DNA of 21,043 nucleotides from contig CAZVEE010000059.1 in assembly GCA_964625525.1 (NCBI GenBank), positions 1-21,043 on the forward strand. The letters are read 5' to 3'. The notes under the pieces are model-generated. The model saw only the letters and a program-made list of their open reading frames with translations. It had not been told where the DNA came from and did no database searches. The position numbers and the translations under genes are program-made. Positions 15,696 to 21,043 of this stretch are shown one piece after another (the stretch's first letter is position 1; each line of letters opens with the position of its first letter). The stretch comes from CAZVEE01 sp964625525. Its GTDB lineage: Bacteria > Pseudomonadota > Alphaproteobacteria > JAJFIK01.

Positions 15696-16700
15696 ATGGC
15701 GGGACTGGAGAGCAGTCTCTTACGCCTGGAACGGCTGGTGAGCGCGCGGCAGGACATCGCCGGCTCGTTCAACCATCGGCCTTTCAATCTGGTCGCCGCC
15801 GCCTGTGGTGCCATGACCCCCACTGGTGACACGATGGGGAGCGAGCCGGACCCCACGCTCACCTGGGCCGCCATCGACGCGCGTGCTCAAGCCATCCATG
15901 GCGCATCCAAATGGTATTCCCACTTGCGGGGGCCCATTCGCCTCCCTGTGGGCGCGCTGCTGGCCATGGGTGGGCGCGAGCCGGAGGACTTTTTGGACTT
16001 TCTGGCGCGAGGGCGCCGCGTGTTTCAAGAGCACCAGATCCATTGCCGCGACCATGAAGAAGGGACACTGGCCCTTCTCCAGATCTACATGCACAACCCG
16101 GATCCGACCGCCATTTCGCCGGTCGCCGAGCGGTTGCAGACCGTCTATCGAGCAATCAAGACAGAGAACTGGAACAGCGTCGACACCCGCTTCTACCCTT
16201 ATGTGACCTATGCGGTGCTGCAGGTGGAAGAGGCCTCGCGGATCCTGGCCCGCTGGCTGGAACTCACAGACGCGCTGGGCTCGGAATGGCTGCGCACCCG
16301 TAGCCAGCGCTATATGAGTGCTCTGATCCTGGCCGAACAGGACGTGCCGGCGGAAGACGTGGTGCAGCGGATCTGTGCCCTCAATGAGACGGCCAAGGAC
16401 GCCGGCCTGCGCATGCGCCATTTCAGCCTGACCGACCTCGCCTTCCTGTATCCCAGCGCCGCCGCCCCGGACGCACTCGCCGCAGACTGGACCCGCTCGG
16501 CGGCGCGCCTTGCCACAGCGCCCCTCTCCCTGGACGAGGATGAGGCCACGACGCTTGCCGCCAATCTGCTGATCTGCAACCAGGTCCGGGCCCCGGACGC
16601 CTGCTTTGACCGCACGGCCGCCAAGACGGTGTCGGATGCGCTGCGGGTGGTGTATCGCTGGCGCCTCGACCGCTACCCGGGCGAGGCCCGCGACGATTGA
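15696..16700 (+). CDS. Unrecognised soluble alpha-helical protein
   Basis: A 334-residue protein with no signal peptide or membrane helix. It is almost all predicted alpha-helix, with regions LLRLERLVSARQDIAGSFNH, DFLDFLARGRRVFQEHQIH, and VVQRICALNETAKDA. Conserved-looking stretches include RLPVGALLAMGGREPEDFL and YRAIKTENWNSVDTRFYPYV. The layout (LxxYxxxK...L) vaguely recalls DUF4003-like helical proteins, but I would not assign it. The ATG at 15696 has GGGAGG about 10-15 nt upstream and gives a clean start; a GTG two codons earlier is the alternative. It sits between uvrC and pgsA, genes that are usually adjacent in relatives, and it ends 59 nt before pgsA, so it is probably co-transcribed. 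Confidence 0.75.
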   Translation: MAGLESSLLRLERLVSARQDIAGSFNHRPFNLVAAACGAMTPTGDTMGSEPDPTLTWAAIDARAQAIHGASKWYSHLRGPIRLPVGALLAMGGREPEDFLDFLARGRRVFQEHQIHCRDHEEGTLALLQIYMHNPDPTAISPVAERLQTVYRAIKTENWNSVDTRFYPYVTYAVLQVEEASRILARWLELTDALGSEWLRTRSQRYMSALILAEQDVPAEDVVQRICALNETAKDAGLRMRHFSLTDLAFLYPSAAAPDALAADWTRSAARLATAPLSLDEDEATTLAANLLICNQVRAPDACFDRTAAKTVSDALRVVYRWRLDRYPGEARDD

Positions 16701-16759
16701 GCCACGATGTGGCATGGTGTTCGGTAAACCCATCCGGATCCCTGCACGAGCCCCTGCCT

Positions 16760-17395
16760 ATGCCCTTCTCTCTACGCCAACTGCCCAATCTGCTCACCCT
16801 GGCCCGCATGGTGGCGGGCGCAGCCGTCTGTCCGCTGGTGATCTGGGGCGATCAGCCCATGCTGCTCGCTGCCCTGACGCTGTTCACGCTCGCCGCCGCC
16901 ACGGACCGGCTGGACGGTTGGCTGGCGCGCAGCCTGGATGCTGAGACGACCTTGGGGAAGGTCCTTGATCCGTTAGCAGACAAAGTGCTGATCTTGTGCA
17001 CAGTGCTGGGCCTCATCCTGGGCGATGTTCTCACTGGGGTGCACGGGCTTGCGGTGGTGGCGATCCTGCTGCGCGAGTTCCTGGTCACCGGCTGTCGCGA
17101 CCTGATGGCCAAGTTCGGCCATGATCTGCCGGTCTCGACCCTGGCCAAGTGGAAGACCGCGGCGCAGATGGTTGCAGCGGGGCTGCTGCTGGGCGCGGCG
17201 GCGCTGGAGCTGCCCTGGCTCTATGATGTGGGTCTTGTGACCTTGTGGATTGCAACGGCGTTGACCGTGTGGACAGGGCTCGTTTATGGCGCGGCCATTG
17301 TGCGGGTCACACAGAGTATCGATGCGGGCGCCAATGCTCCGGATGCGGCGACTTCGAATGCAGCCAGTCCGGATTTAGAAAGGCGGCAAGGATGA
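16760..17395 (+). CDS. pgsA: CDP-diacylglycerol--glycerol-3-phosphate 3-phosphatidyltransferase
   Basis: Inner-membrane enzyme that makes phosphatidylglycerophosphate, the committed step to phosphatidylglycerol and cardiolipin. The 211 residues hold the complete CDP-alcohol phosphatidyltransferase motif D-x2-DG-x2-AR-x8-G-x3-D-x3-D: Asp49, Asp52-Gly53, Ala56-Arg57, Gly66, Asp70 and Asp74. About six hydrophobic helices surround it, beginning at LPNLLTLARMVAG. The N-terminus PNLLTLAR is the family's typical start, so the ATG at 16760 is chosen over an upstream TTG. The alanine-rich tail (DAATSNAASPDLERRQG) is dispensable-looking. Its TGA overlaps the moaD ATG (ATGA), so translation of the two is probably coupled. 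Confidence 0.95.
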   Translation: MPFSLRQLPNLLTLARMVAGAAVCPLVIWGDQPMLLAALTLFTLAAATDRLDGWLARSLDAETTLGKVLDPLADKVLILCTVLGLILGDVLTGVHGLAVVAILLREFLVTGCRDLMAKFGHDLPVSTLAKWKTAAQMVAAGLLLGAAALELPWLYDVGLVTLWIATALTVWTGLVYGAAIVRVTQSIDAGANAPDAATSNAASPDLERRQG

Positions 17396-17643
17396 GGCTG
17401 CTCTATTTCGCCGGAGTGCGCGAGGGGATTGGCACGGGCTCGGAGGATGTTAATCCACCGGAAACGGTGGCGACTGTCTCGGATCTGCTTGACTGGCTGC
17501 GGGACCGGGGCGCCCCCTATGCGGACACCTTGCAAGAGGGCGCGCGACTGCATGTGGCGGTAAACCAGGACCATGCAAGCCCGCAGACCCCCGTGCGAAG
17601 CGGCGACGAAGTGGCGATCTTCCCCCCCGTGACCGGAGGCTGA
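17392..17643 (+). CDS. moaD: Molybdopterin synthase small subunit MoaD
   Basis: A ubiquitin-like sulfur carrier of 83 residues. Its C-terminal Gly-Gly (PPVTGG) carries the thiocarboxylate donated to cyclic pyranopterin monophosphate. The core motif LLYFAGVREGIG and the pre-terminal GDEVAIFPPVTGG fit the family. The ATG overlaps the pgsA stop by 4 nt. moaE begins 4 nt downstream, so both subunits of the synthase are made together. Confidence 0.95.
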   Translation: MRLLYFAGVREGIGTGSEDVNPPETVATVSDLLDWLRDRGAPYADTLQEGARLHVAVNQDHASPQTPVRSGDEVAIFPPVTGG

Positions 17644-17647
17644 GTCC

Positions 17648-18100
17648 ATGATCCGGGTACAGACGGAGGACTTTGACCTCAACCGAGAGGTGGCGGCCTT
17701 GACCGCCGAGCAGCCCGAGATCGGCGCCGTCGTCACGTTCACAGGCCTGGTGCGGGACCTGCCCGACGCGCCGGACCGGCTGCTTGCCATGACCCTGGAG
17801 CATTATCCGGGCATGACGGAACGCGCCCTTGACGCCATCGAGGCGGAGGCGCGGGACCGCTTCGATATCACCGCCTCGCTCATCATCCATCGTGTGGGCC
17901 GGCTCTTGCCCATGGACCGGATCGTGCTCGTGGCGACCGCCAGCCGTCACCGTCAAGCGGCCTTCGACGCCGCCACCTTCCTGATGGATTTCCTCAAGAC
18001 CCGCGCCCCCTTCTGGAAGCGCGAAGAAACCACCACCGGCGCGCGCTGGGTCGAGGCCCGCAGCAGCGACGAGGCGGCCACCCAGCGCTGGTCGTCCTAA
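17648..18100 (+). CDS. moaE: Molybdopterin synthase large subunit MoaE
   Basis: The catalytic subunit of molybdopterin synthase, 150 residues. The catalytic lysines lie in LKTRAPFWKRE (Lys117 and Lys124, matching K119 and K126 of E. coli). Upstream are GAVVTFTGLVRD, LEHYPGMTE and the IIHRVGRLLPMD motif of the family. It ends 26 nt before the convergent Coq4-like pseudogene. No other molybdenum cofactor genes are present in the window. Confidence 0.96.
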   Translation: MIRVQTEDFDLNREVAALTAEQPEIGAVVTFTGLVRDLPDAPDRLLAMTLEHYPGMTERALDAIEAEARDRFDITASLIIHRVGRLLPMDRIVLVATASRHRQAAFDAATFLMDFLKTRAPFWKREETTTGARWVEARSSDEAATQRWSS

Positions 18101-18125
18101 GCCCAACAGAGCGGCATTCAACCCA

Positions 18126-18674
18126 TCAGACCCGGATGCCGTGATCGACGCGAATATCAGCGATTGTCCGGCCCAGCAGCGCGTCGAGCCGATAATAGTC
18201 GATTTTCTTCCGCATCCAGCGTGTCTTCCAGAAGATGTCCAGAAGTGTGGGCAGCATGGTGAGCCAGGTGGTCATCAGCGTGCCGTAGCCGATTTCCGCC
18301 AGAACGGTCTTAGGGTTCTGATTGGCCACGGCGTGGTGCATGTCAGCGATCGGCGCGGTGGTGCCGAACGCCATCCAGGCATGGGCCGCAATCTCGCCCC
18401 GCAAGGACGTATCGCAGCCAAAGATTAGAGCGCTTTCAGGAAAAGTGTGCGCGGTTTTCCGCCCGGAAAGCGCGCCAAACAAAGACCGAGAGCCGTTTCA
18501 ATGATCTGGTTTTCATTGAAACGGCTCGAGGTGCACCGCATCATGCATCGTGAAGGCTTGGGCGGATGTTTCCAGCATGCCGGCCGTGATCGTCCCGTCC
18601 GGATCTTCCTCTAGGCGATGCGCTTCAAGAGCGTCTTGCAATGTCATGCGGTGGTCAGATGTCGGATAGGTCAT
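18126..18674 (-). pseudogene. Coq4-like gene split by a palindromic repeat
   Basis: Two minus-strand halves read in the same frame. The 5' half (18674-18531, 48 codons) ends FTMHDAVH. The 3' half (18425-18126, 99 codons plus stop) begins IFGCDTSLRGE. Removing a 102-nt repeat and keeping one Leu codon gives HDAVH-L-IFGCDTSLRG-E. This is exactly the HDxxH-x11-E metal motif of Coq4-type ubiquinone-biosynthesis proteins. The repaired protein would be about 148 residues, shorter than typical Coq4. The inserted repeat is a multiple of three but brings two in-frame TGA codons, so the protein is truncated just after the first half of the motif. The third of three tandem ATG codons (18674) has GGGAG at good distance. 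The upstream gene's TGA overlaps these ATGs, indicating an operon. The Coq4-like assignment rests on the motif and the short C-terminal Arg-rich helix; the subfamily is uncertain. Confidence 0.72.
18426..18530. repeat. Palindromic mosaic repeat inserted in the Coq4-like gene
   Basis: On the plus strand this starts TAGAGCGCTTTC and ends ACGGCTCGAG. It contains three hairpins: GCGCTTTC/GAAAGCGC (18430-18437 with 18466-18473), nested GGAAAA/TTTTCC (18439-18444 with 18455-18460), and a perfect 15-bp stem GAGCCGTTTCAATGA/TCATTGAAACGGCTC (18490-18504 with 18513-18527). The flanks TAG and GAG look like a 2-3 bp target duplication with one change. The sequence type, two linked hairpins joined by AAACAAAGAC, is one I recall from intergenic mosaic repeats of Hyphomicrobiales. 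There is no transposase; it would have moved in trans. A second copy is at 19479-19550. Confidence 0.8.
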
Positions 18675-18676
18675 CA

Positions 18677-19060
18677 TCATGGCTCCCGGGCTGATGAGGG
18701 GTGGAGGACGGCACAAAAGCCTTCAAGATGCGCCTGAACGCAGGACCGGGGCGCGCCGGTCAGCGCCATGAACGCAGCACCATGGGCCGCCAGCAGCATG
18801 GGCCGCCAGCAGCATGGGCCGCCAGCAGCATCGCCTCAACGACCTGCTGAACGCTGGTGTCTTGAGGATCGCTCCCGTCGGCGGACAGCGCCGCCACCTG
18901 CGCGCGGAAAGCGCGGACAAGTATGGGGACGCCGAGGTATCAAGGTGAAAGCCGAACGGCTCCCCCTCGGCCCCACGCCCCATGGCGTTGGCCGCGTCCC
19001 AGATCTTCAGCTTGTAGCGCTCGCTACAGACCTTTAGAGCCCAGTAGCCGCTCCAAAACT
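18677..19060 (-). pseudogene. Decayed unknown gene upstream of the Coq4-like gene
   Basis: Reading on the minus strand, three frames can be joined into one protein-like sequence. The first block is SERYKLKIWDAANAMGRG and GEPFGFHLDTSASPYLSA. A 2-bp excess in GCGCGC (about 18902-18908) shifts the frame into AQVAALSADGSDPQDTS and VQQVVEAMLLAAHGAAF. A 16-bp unit present three times (18782-18829) then shifts it again; with one unit the frame runs on to VQAHLEGFCAVLHPSSAREP and a TGA. That TGA overlaps the ATG of the Coq4-like gene, which supports this reading. There is no good start codon before 18983, and the in-frame TGA upstream lies within the next gene's start region, so the 5' end also looks lost. 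Family is not recognised. Confidence 0.55.
18782..18829. repeat. 16-bp tandem repeat, three units
   Basis: The unit ATGGGCCGCCAGCAGC occurs three times head to tail without mismatch. Adding two extra units (32 bp) breaks the frame of the minus-strand gene that contains it, so it is a recent slip-strand expansion. There are no spacers, so it is not a CRISPR. Confidence 0.9.
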
Positions 19061-19072
19061 GAGGAGGCTGTC

Positions 19073-19456
19073 ATGACGGTTGGACGGACGCTGCTGTTTC
19101 TCGTGATCGGGGCCGTGGCCTGGTATTTGGCGGCGCTGTTGATCCGCTTTTACGGCGATGTGCTGCTCACCGGCGGCTGGGAGCATAGAGCGACGGTCGC
19201 GGTCGCGGCCCTTGCTGCGCCGCTTGTCACCTGGCTCGTCGCCCGCGCCACCGGCACGCCGCCCCACGCCATGACCCACCCCATGGCCCTCATGGTCATG
19301 ATCGCCGTCCTCCTCGACGGGCTTGCCGTCACCTGGGCACCGGAGCTTTACGGCGGACCAGGGCCAACACTGAGCTACGGTGCCGCGTTCTTATTGTGGG
19401 GTGTGGGGTGTTTGCTGTTGTCAGCGCTGGTGTGGCCGTCAGACGGGCCATCCTGA
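19073..19456 (+). CDS. Small four-helix membrane protein, DUF5367-like
   Basis: A 127-residue protein with four hydrophobic helices (about 5-24, 39-57, 70-88, 101-121). The conserved-looking features are the Arg in the first helix loop (LLIRFYGD), the MTHPMALMVM helix start, Asp82 within LLDGLAV, a PELYGG turn and the final AAFLLWGVG. The Asp in helix 3 and the YG...GAFLLWG pattern agree with how I recall DUF5367, an uncharacterised inner-membrane family. The ATG at 19073 has GAGGAGG 5-6 nt upstream, one of the best ribosome-binding sites in the window. The longer frame from 18923 overlaps the decayed gene and is not real. It is intact while both genes on its left are broken. Confidence 0.72.
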   Translation: MTVGRTLLFLVIGAVAWYLAALLIRFYGDVLLTGGWEHRATVAVAALAAPLVTWLVARATGTPPHAMTHPMALMVMIAVLLDGLAVTWAPELYGGPGPTLSYGAAFLLWGVGCLLLSALVWPSDGPS

Positions 19457-19478
19457 ACCGGGTTCTTGTGCGCGCCCC

Positions 19479-19550
19479 AGAACCGTTTCAACGCGTTCTC
19501 AATCCGTGACGCGGCTTTCGGTCTTTGGTTTGACACGCTTTCCGGGCGGA
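19479..19550. repeat. Degenerate second copy of the mosaic repeat, opposite orientation
   Basis: Read on the plus strand, AGAACCGTTTCAA and CGGTCTTTGGTTTGACACG and CTTTCCGGGCGGA line up with the minus-strand reading of the 18426-18530 element (GAGCCGTTTCAA, CGGTCTTTGTTTGGCGCG, CTTTCCGGGCGGA). The last 30 nt match at about 27 positions. The 15-bp hairpin of the first copy is eroded here. It lies after the stop of the small membrane protein and before a perfect hairpin. Confidence 0.7.
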
Positions 19551-19575
19551 CAGTCGGGGTATCCTACCCCGACTG
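19551..19575. terminator. Perfect 11-bp hairpin between convergent genes
   Basis: CAGTCGGGGTA and TACCCCGACTG pair over 11 bp with a TCC loop. It lies 31 nt past the ilvE stop (minus) and about 95 nt past the small membrane protein (plus). It could be a bidirectional terminator, though neither strand has a clear U-tract. Confidence 0.55.
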
Positions 19576-19605
19576 ATCGTTGACTGATGACTTTTACGCC
19601 GACAC

Positions 19606-20529
19606 TCACACCGCCGCAGACACCGCGCGCACTTCGAACTCTTTCGGCAGCTCGAGCCGGCGGTGGACGAGGTCGTCGTAGTCTTGGACGAGTTGGCGGG
19701 TGATGGCGCCCACCTCGAACGTGTAAGGACCGATTTCGCCGACGGGGGTTACTTCGGCGGCAGAGCCGGTGAGGAAACACTGTTCGAAGAATTCAAGCTC
19801 GGAGGGCATGATAACGCGTTCGACCAGCTTGAAGCCGCGCTTGCGCGCCAGACCCATGACCGTGCGCCGGGTGATGCCGTCAAGGAAACAGTCCGGCGTC
19901 GGCGTATAGATGGTGTCGCCCTTGACGAAAAAGACATTGGCACCCGTGGCCTCGGCCACCTGCTCGCGCCAGTCGAACATGAGCGCATCGGCAAAGCCGC
20001 GCCGCTCGGCCTCTTCCTTGGCCATGGTGCAGATCATGTAAAGGCCGACGGCCTTGGAGTGGCACGGCGCGGTGCGCGGGTCCGGCCGGCGCCAGCGGGC
20101 GATCTCCAGACGAATGCCCTTCATTTTGGTTTCCGCGTCAAAGTACGACGGCCACTCCCACACGGCGATGGCCACGCGCACCCCCGCCTCCGGTGCCGAC
20201 ACGCCCATCTGGCCACTGCCGCGCCACGCGATGGGGCGCACATAGGCATCCTTGAAGCCTTGCGCGGCGACCGTGGCGAGCACGCCCTCATTGATCTGAT
20301 CGGCGGTGTAGGGGATCTCGAAGCCAAGCATTTTGGCCGACTGGAACAAACGGTCCGTATGCTCTTCCAGCTTGAAGACATGGCCATCATAGACGCGCTC
20401 GCCCTCGAACACGGCACTGCCATAGTGGAGCGCATGCGTGCACACATGCAGCGTTGCCTCGCGCCAGGGGATGAGTGTGCCGTCCATCCAGATCTGTCCG
20501 TCGCGATTGTCAAAGGGAACGATGGCCAT
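19606..20529 (-). CDS. ilvE: Branched-chain amino acid aminotransferase
   Basis: PLP-dependent class IV aminotransferase that does the last step of leucine, isoleucine and valine synthesis and the first of their breakdown, using glutamate. The 307 residues match the IlvE length. Lys159 in CHSKAVG is the PLP Schiff-base lysine, the same number as in E. coli. Glu193 is in VAEATGANVF. Other typical features are LHYGSAVFEGERVYDG (34-49), YVRPIAWRG (96-104) and FLTGSAAEVTPV. The ATG at 20529 (MAIVPFDNRDG) has AGGAG 7 nt upstream; the longer frame adds 48 non-family residues. A -10-like TATAAG (20546-20551) lies just upstream. Confidence 0.96.
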   Translation of the reverse strand: MAIVPFDNRDGQIWMDGTLIPWREATLHVCTHALHYGSAVFEGERVYDGHVFKLEEHTDRLFQSAKMLGFEIPYTADQINEGVLATVAAQGFKDAYVRPIAWRGSGQMGVSAPEAGVRVAIAVWEWPSYFDAETKMKGIRLEIARWRRPDPRTAPCHSKAVGLYMICTMAKEEAERRGFADALMFDWREQVAEATGANVFFVKGDTIYTPTPDCFLDGITRRTVMGLARKRGFKLVERVIMPSELEFFEQCFLTGSAAEVTPVGEIGPYTFEVGAITRQLVQDYDDLVHRRLELPKEFEVRAVSAAV

Positions 20530-20900
20530 GGTCAGGCTCCTGTGTCTTATACGCAGTGTGGTGCAGTGGCGGTGCCGAACGCTGCCCAACACTGAACCAG
20601 TTGTTCTCTGAGTCAGGCGGGATGAGGTGAAAGCCTCGCCGACCCTTATCGCGCCCGCTCCGCCCAGTGGCAAGACCGCTCAGGGGCCTGTGCTGAAGAA
20701 CGCAAGATCATCTCGCGCGCCGATGCTGTGCGGGACCGATTCGAGTCCAGAAAAACGCCCGCACGGGTCATTCCTGATCCGGTCTTTCTTTTCGCACCTG
20801 CGAAAGAATGCTTGAGCCGCGCCGGGCGTGAGGCTCACCTGCGAGCCGACCCTAACTCATGGTATGATCGACCCATACGATAGAGTGACTCTGAGGCCCC
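20530..20900. other. ilvE / response regulator divergent intergenic region (371 bp)
   Basis: No gene is recognised. TATAAG on the minus strand (20546-20551) is a plausible -10 for ilvE. TATGAT on the plus strand (20863-20868) is a plausible -10 for the response regulator, giving a leader of about 26 nt; neither -35 is convincing. A bulged hairpin TTCTTTTCGCA/TGCGAAAGAA spans about 20787-20808. The plus-strand frame 20634-20880 is open but lacks an early start codon and any family feature. Confidence 0.4.
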
Positions 20901-21043
20901 ATGAGCGCAACCAGTCCCGCCCGGCGCAAGGCCGCCGTGCTCAACGACAATGCCCCGCATATCCTGGTGGTGGATGACGACACCCGCATCCGCACGCTGC
21001 TGCAACGCTATTTGCTGGAGAACGGCTACCGGGTGAGCGTCGC
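20901..21043 (+). CDS. Response regulator, N-terminal part (runs off the window)
   Basis: Only the first 47 codons are inside the window. After a basic leader (SPARRKAAVLNDNAP) comes the receiver-domain start HILVVDDDTRIRTLLQRYLL with the acidic pocket VDDD and the following helix. That is enough to call a CheY-like receiver. Given the ilvE neighbour it is likely the OmpR-type regulator that in alphaproteobacteria lies beside ilvE (PetR in Rhodobacter), but its DNA-binding domain is not visible. The ATG at 20901 has GAGG upstream. Confidence 0.8.
   Translation, partial: MSATSPARRKAAVLNDNAPHILVVDDDTRIRTLLQRYLLENGYRVSV

Noticed and set aside
18782..18829. CRISPR-like array
   Set aside because: The three 16-bp units touch each other with no spacers and lie inside a former coding region, so this is a tandem slip.
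18723..18983. An intact 86-residue minus-strand protein
   Set aside because: Only its first third looks like protein; the rest is Arg/Cys-rich out-of-frame sequence, and the other frames of the same strand are more protein-like, so it is treated as part of a pseudogene.
20779..20808. Third copy of the mosaic repeat (CCGGTCTTTCTTTTCGCACC)
   Set aside because: Only about eight bases (CGGTCTTT) agree with the repeat and the rest does not align.
20634..20880. An 82-codon open frame between ilvE and the response regulator
   Set aside because: It has no start codon near its beginning, no ribosome-binding site and no recognisable family; the GC-rich codon pattern alone is not enough.

Overview
The window is a high-GC (by eye about 60-65%) stretch of an alphaproteobacterial chromosome. 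The evidence is the gene order clpP-clpX-lon-hupB-tRNA-Val, the cluster uvrC/pgsA/moaD/moaE, the ilvE gene next to an OmpR-type response regulator, and short palindromic mosaic repeats of a type I recall from Hyphomicrobiales (Rhizobiales) genomes. No phage, transposase, integrase, CRISPR array or rRNA was seen. Most of the window is housekeeping chromosome.

Layout. Positions 12-6221 are on the minus strand and hold the proteolysis/nucleoid block: ClpP, ClpX, Lon, the HU protein and a tRNA-Val(UAC). They are separated by unusually roomy gaps of about 390-510 bp that contain hairpin terminators and candidate promoters. Positions 6648-11821 are on the plus strand: a DHA2-type MFS exporter, adenylosuccinate lyase, a lipoprotein, a metallo-beta-lactamase-fold hydrolase and a small two-helix membrane protein. 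At 11854-13237 a divergent pair has a folate/pterin theme: a FolM/PTR1-like reductase (minus) and FolB (plus). The 412-bp gap 13238-13649 is strikingly different from its surroundings. It holds an exact DnaA box, a one-mismatch DnaA box, weaker boxes and an AT-rich segment with nested inverted repeats carrying two GANTC sites. It is either a DnaA-controlled promoter for uvrC or a candidate replication origin. Positions 13650-18100 follow on the plus strand: uvrC, an unrecognised 334-residue protein, pgsA, moaD and moaE. The last two form the two-subunit molybdopterin synthase.

The most unusual part is 18126-19575. A two-gene minus-strand operon has decayed there. Its downstream gene encodes a Coq4-like protein whose metal-binding motif HDxxH-x11-E is split exactly in the middle by a 102-nt palindromic mosaic repeat. 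The insertion keeps the reading frame but brings in two TGA stops. The upstream gene is broken by a 16-bp sequence present three times in tandem (removing two units restores the frame) and by a 2-bp slip. A second, degenerate, oppositely oriented copy of the mosaic repeat lies about 1 kb away (19479-19550), just before an 11-bp perfect hairpin. A small four-helix membrane protein lies between them.

The window ends with ilvE (minus) and the first 47 codons of a response regulator (plus). No clearly new multi-gene system is visible. The two items most worth following are the DnaA-box island and the repeat-split Coq4-like gene.
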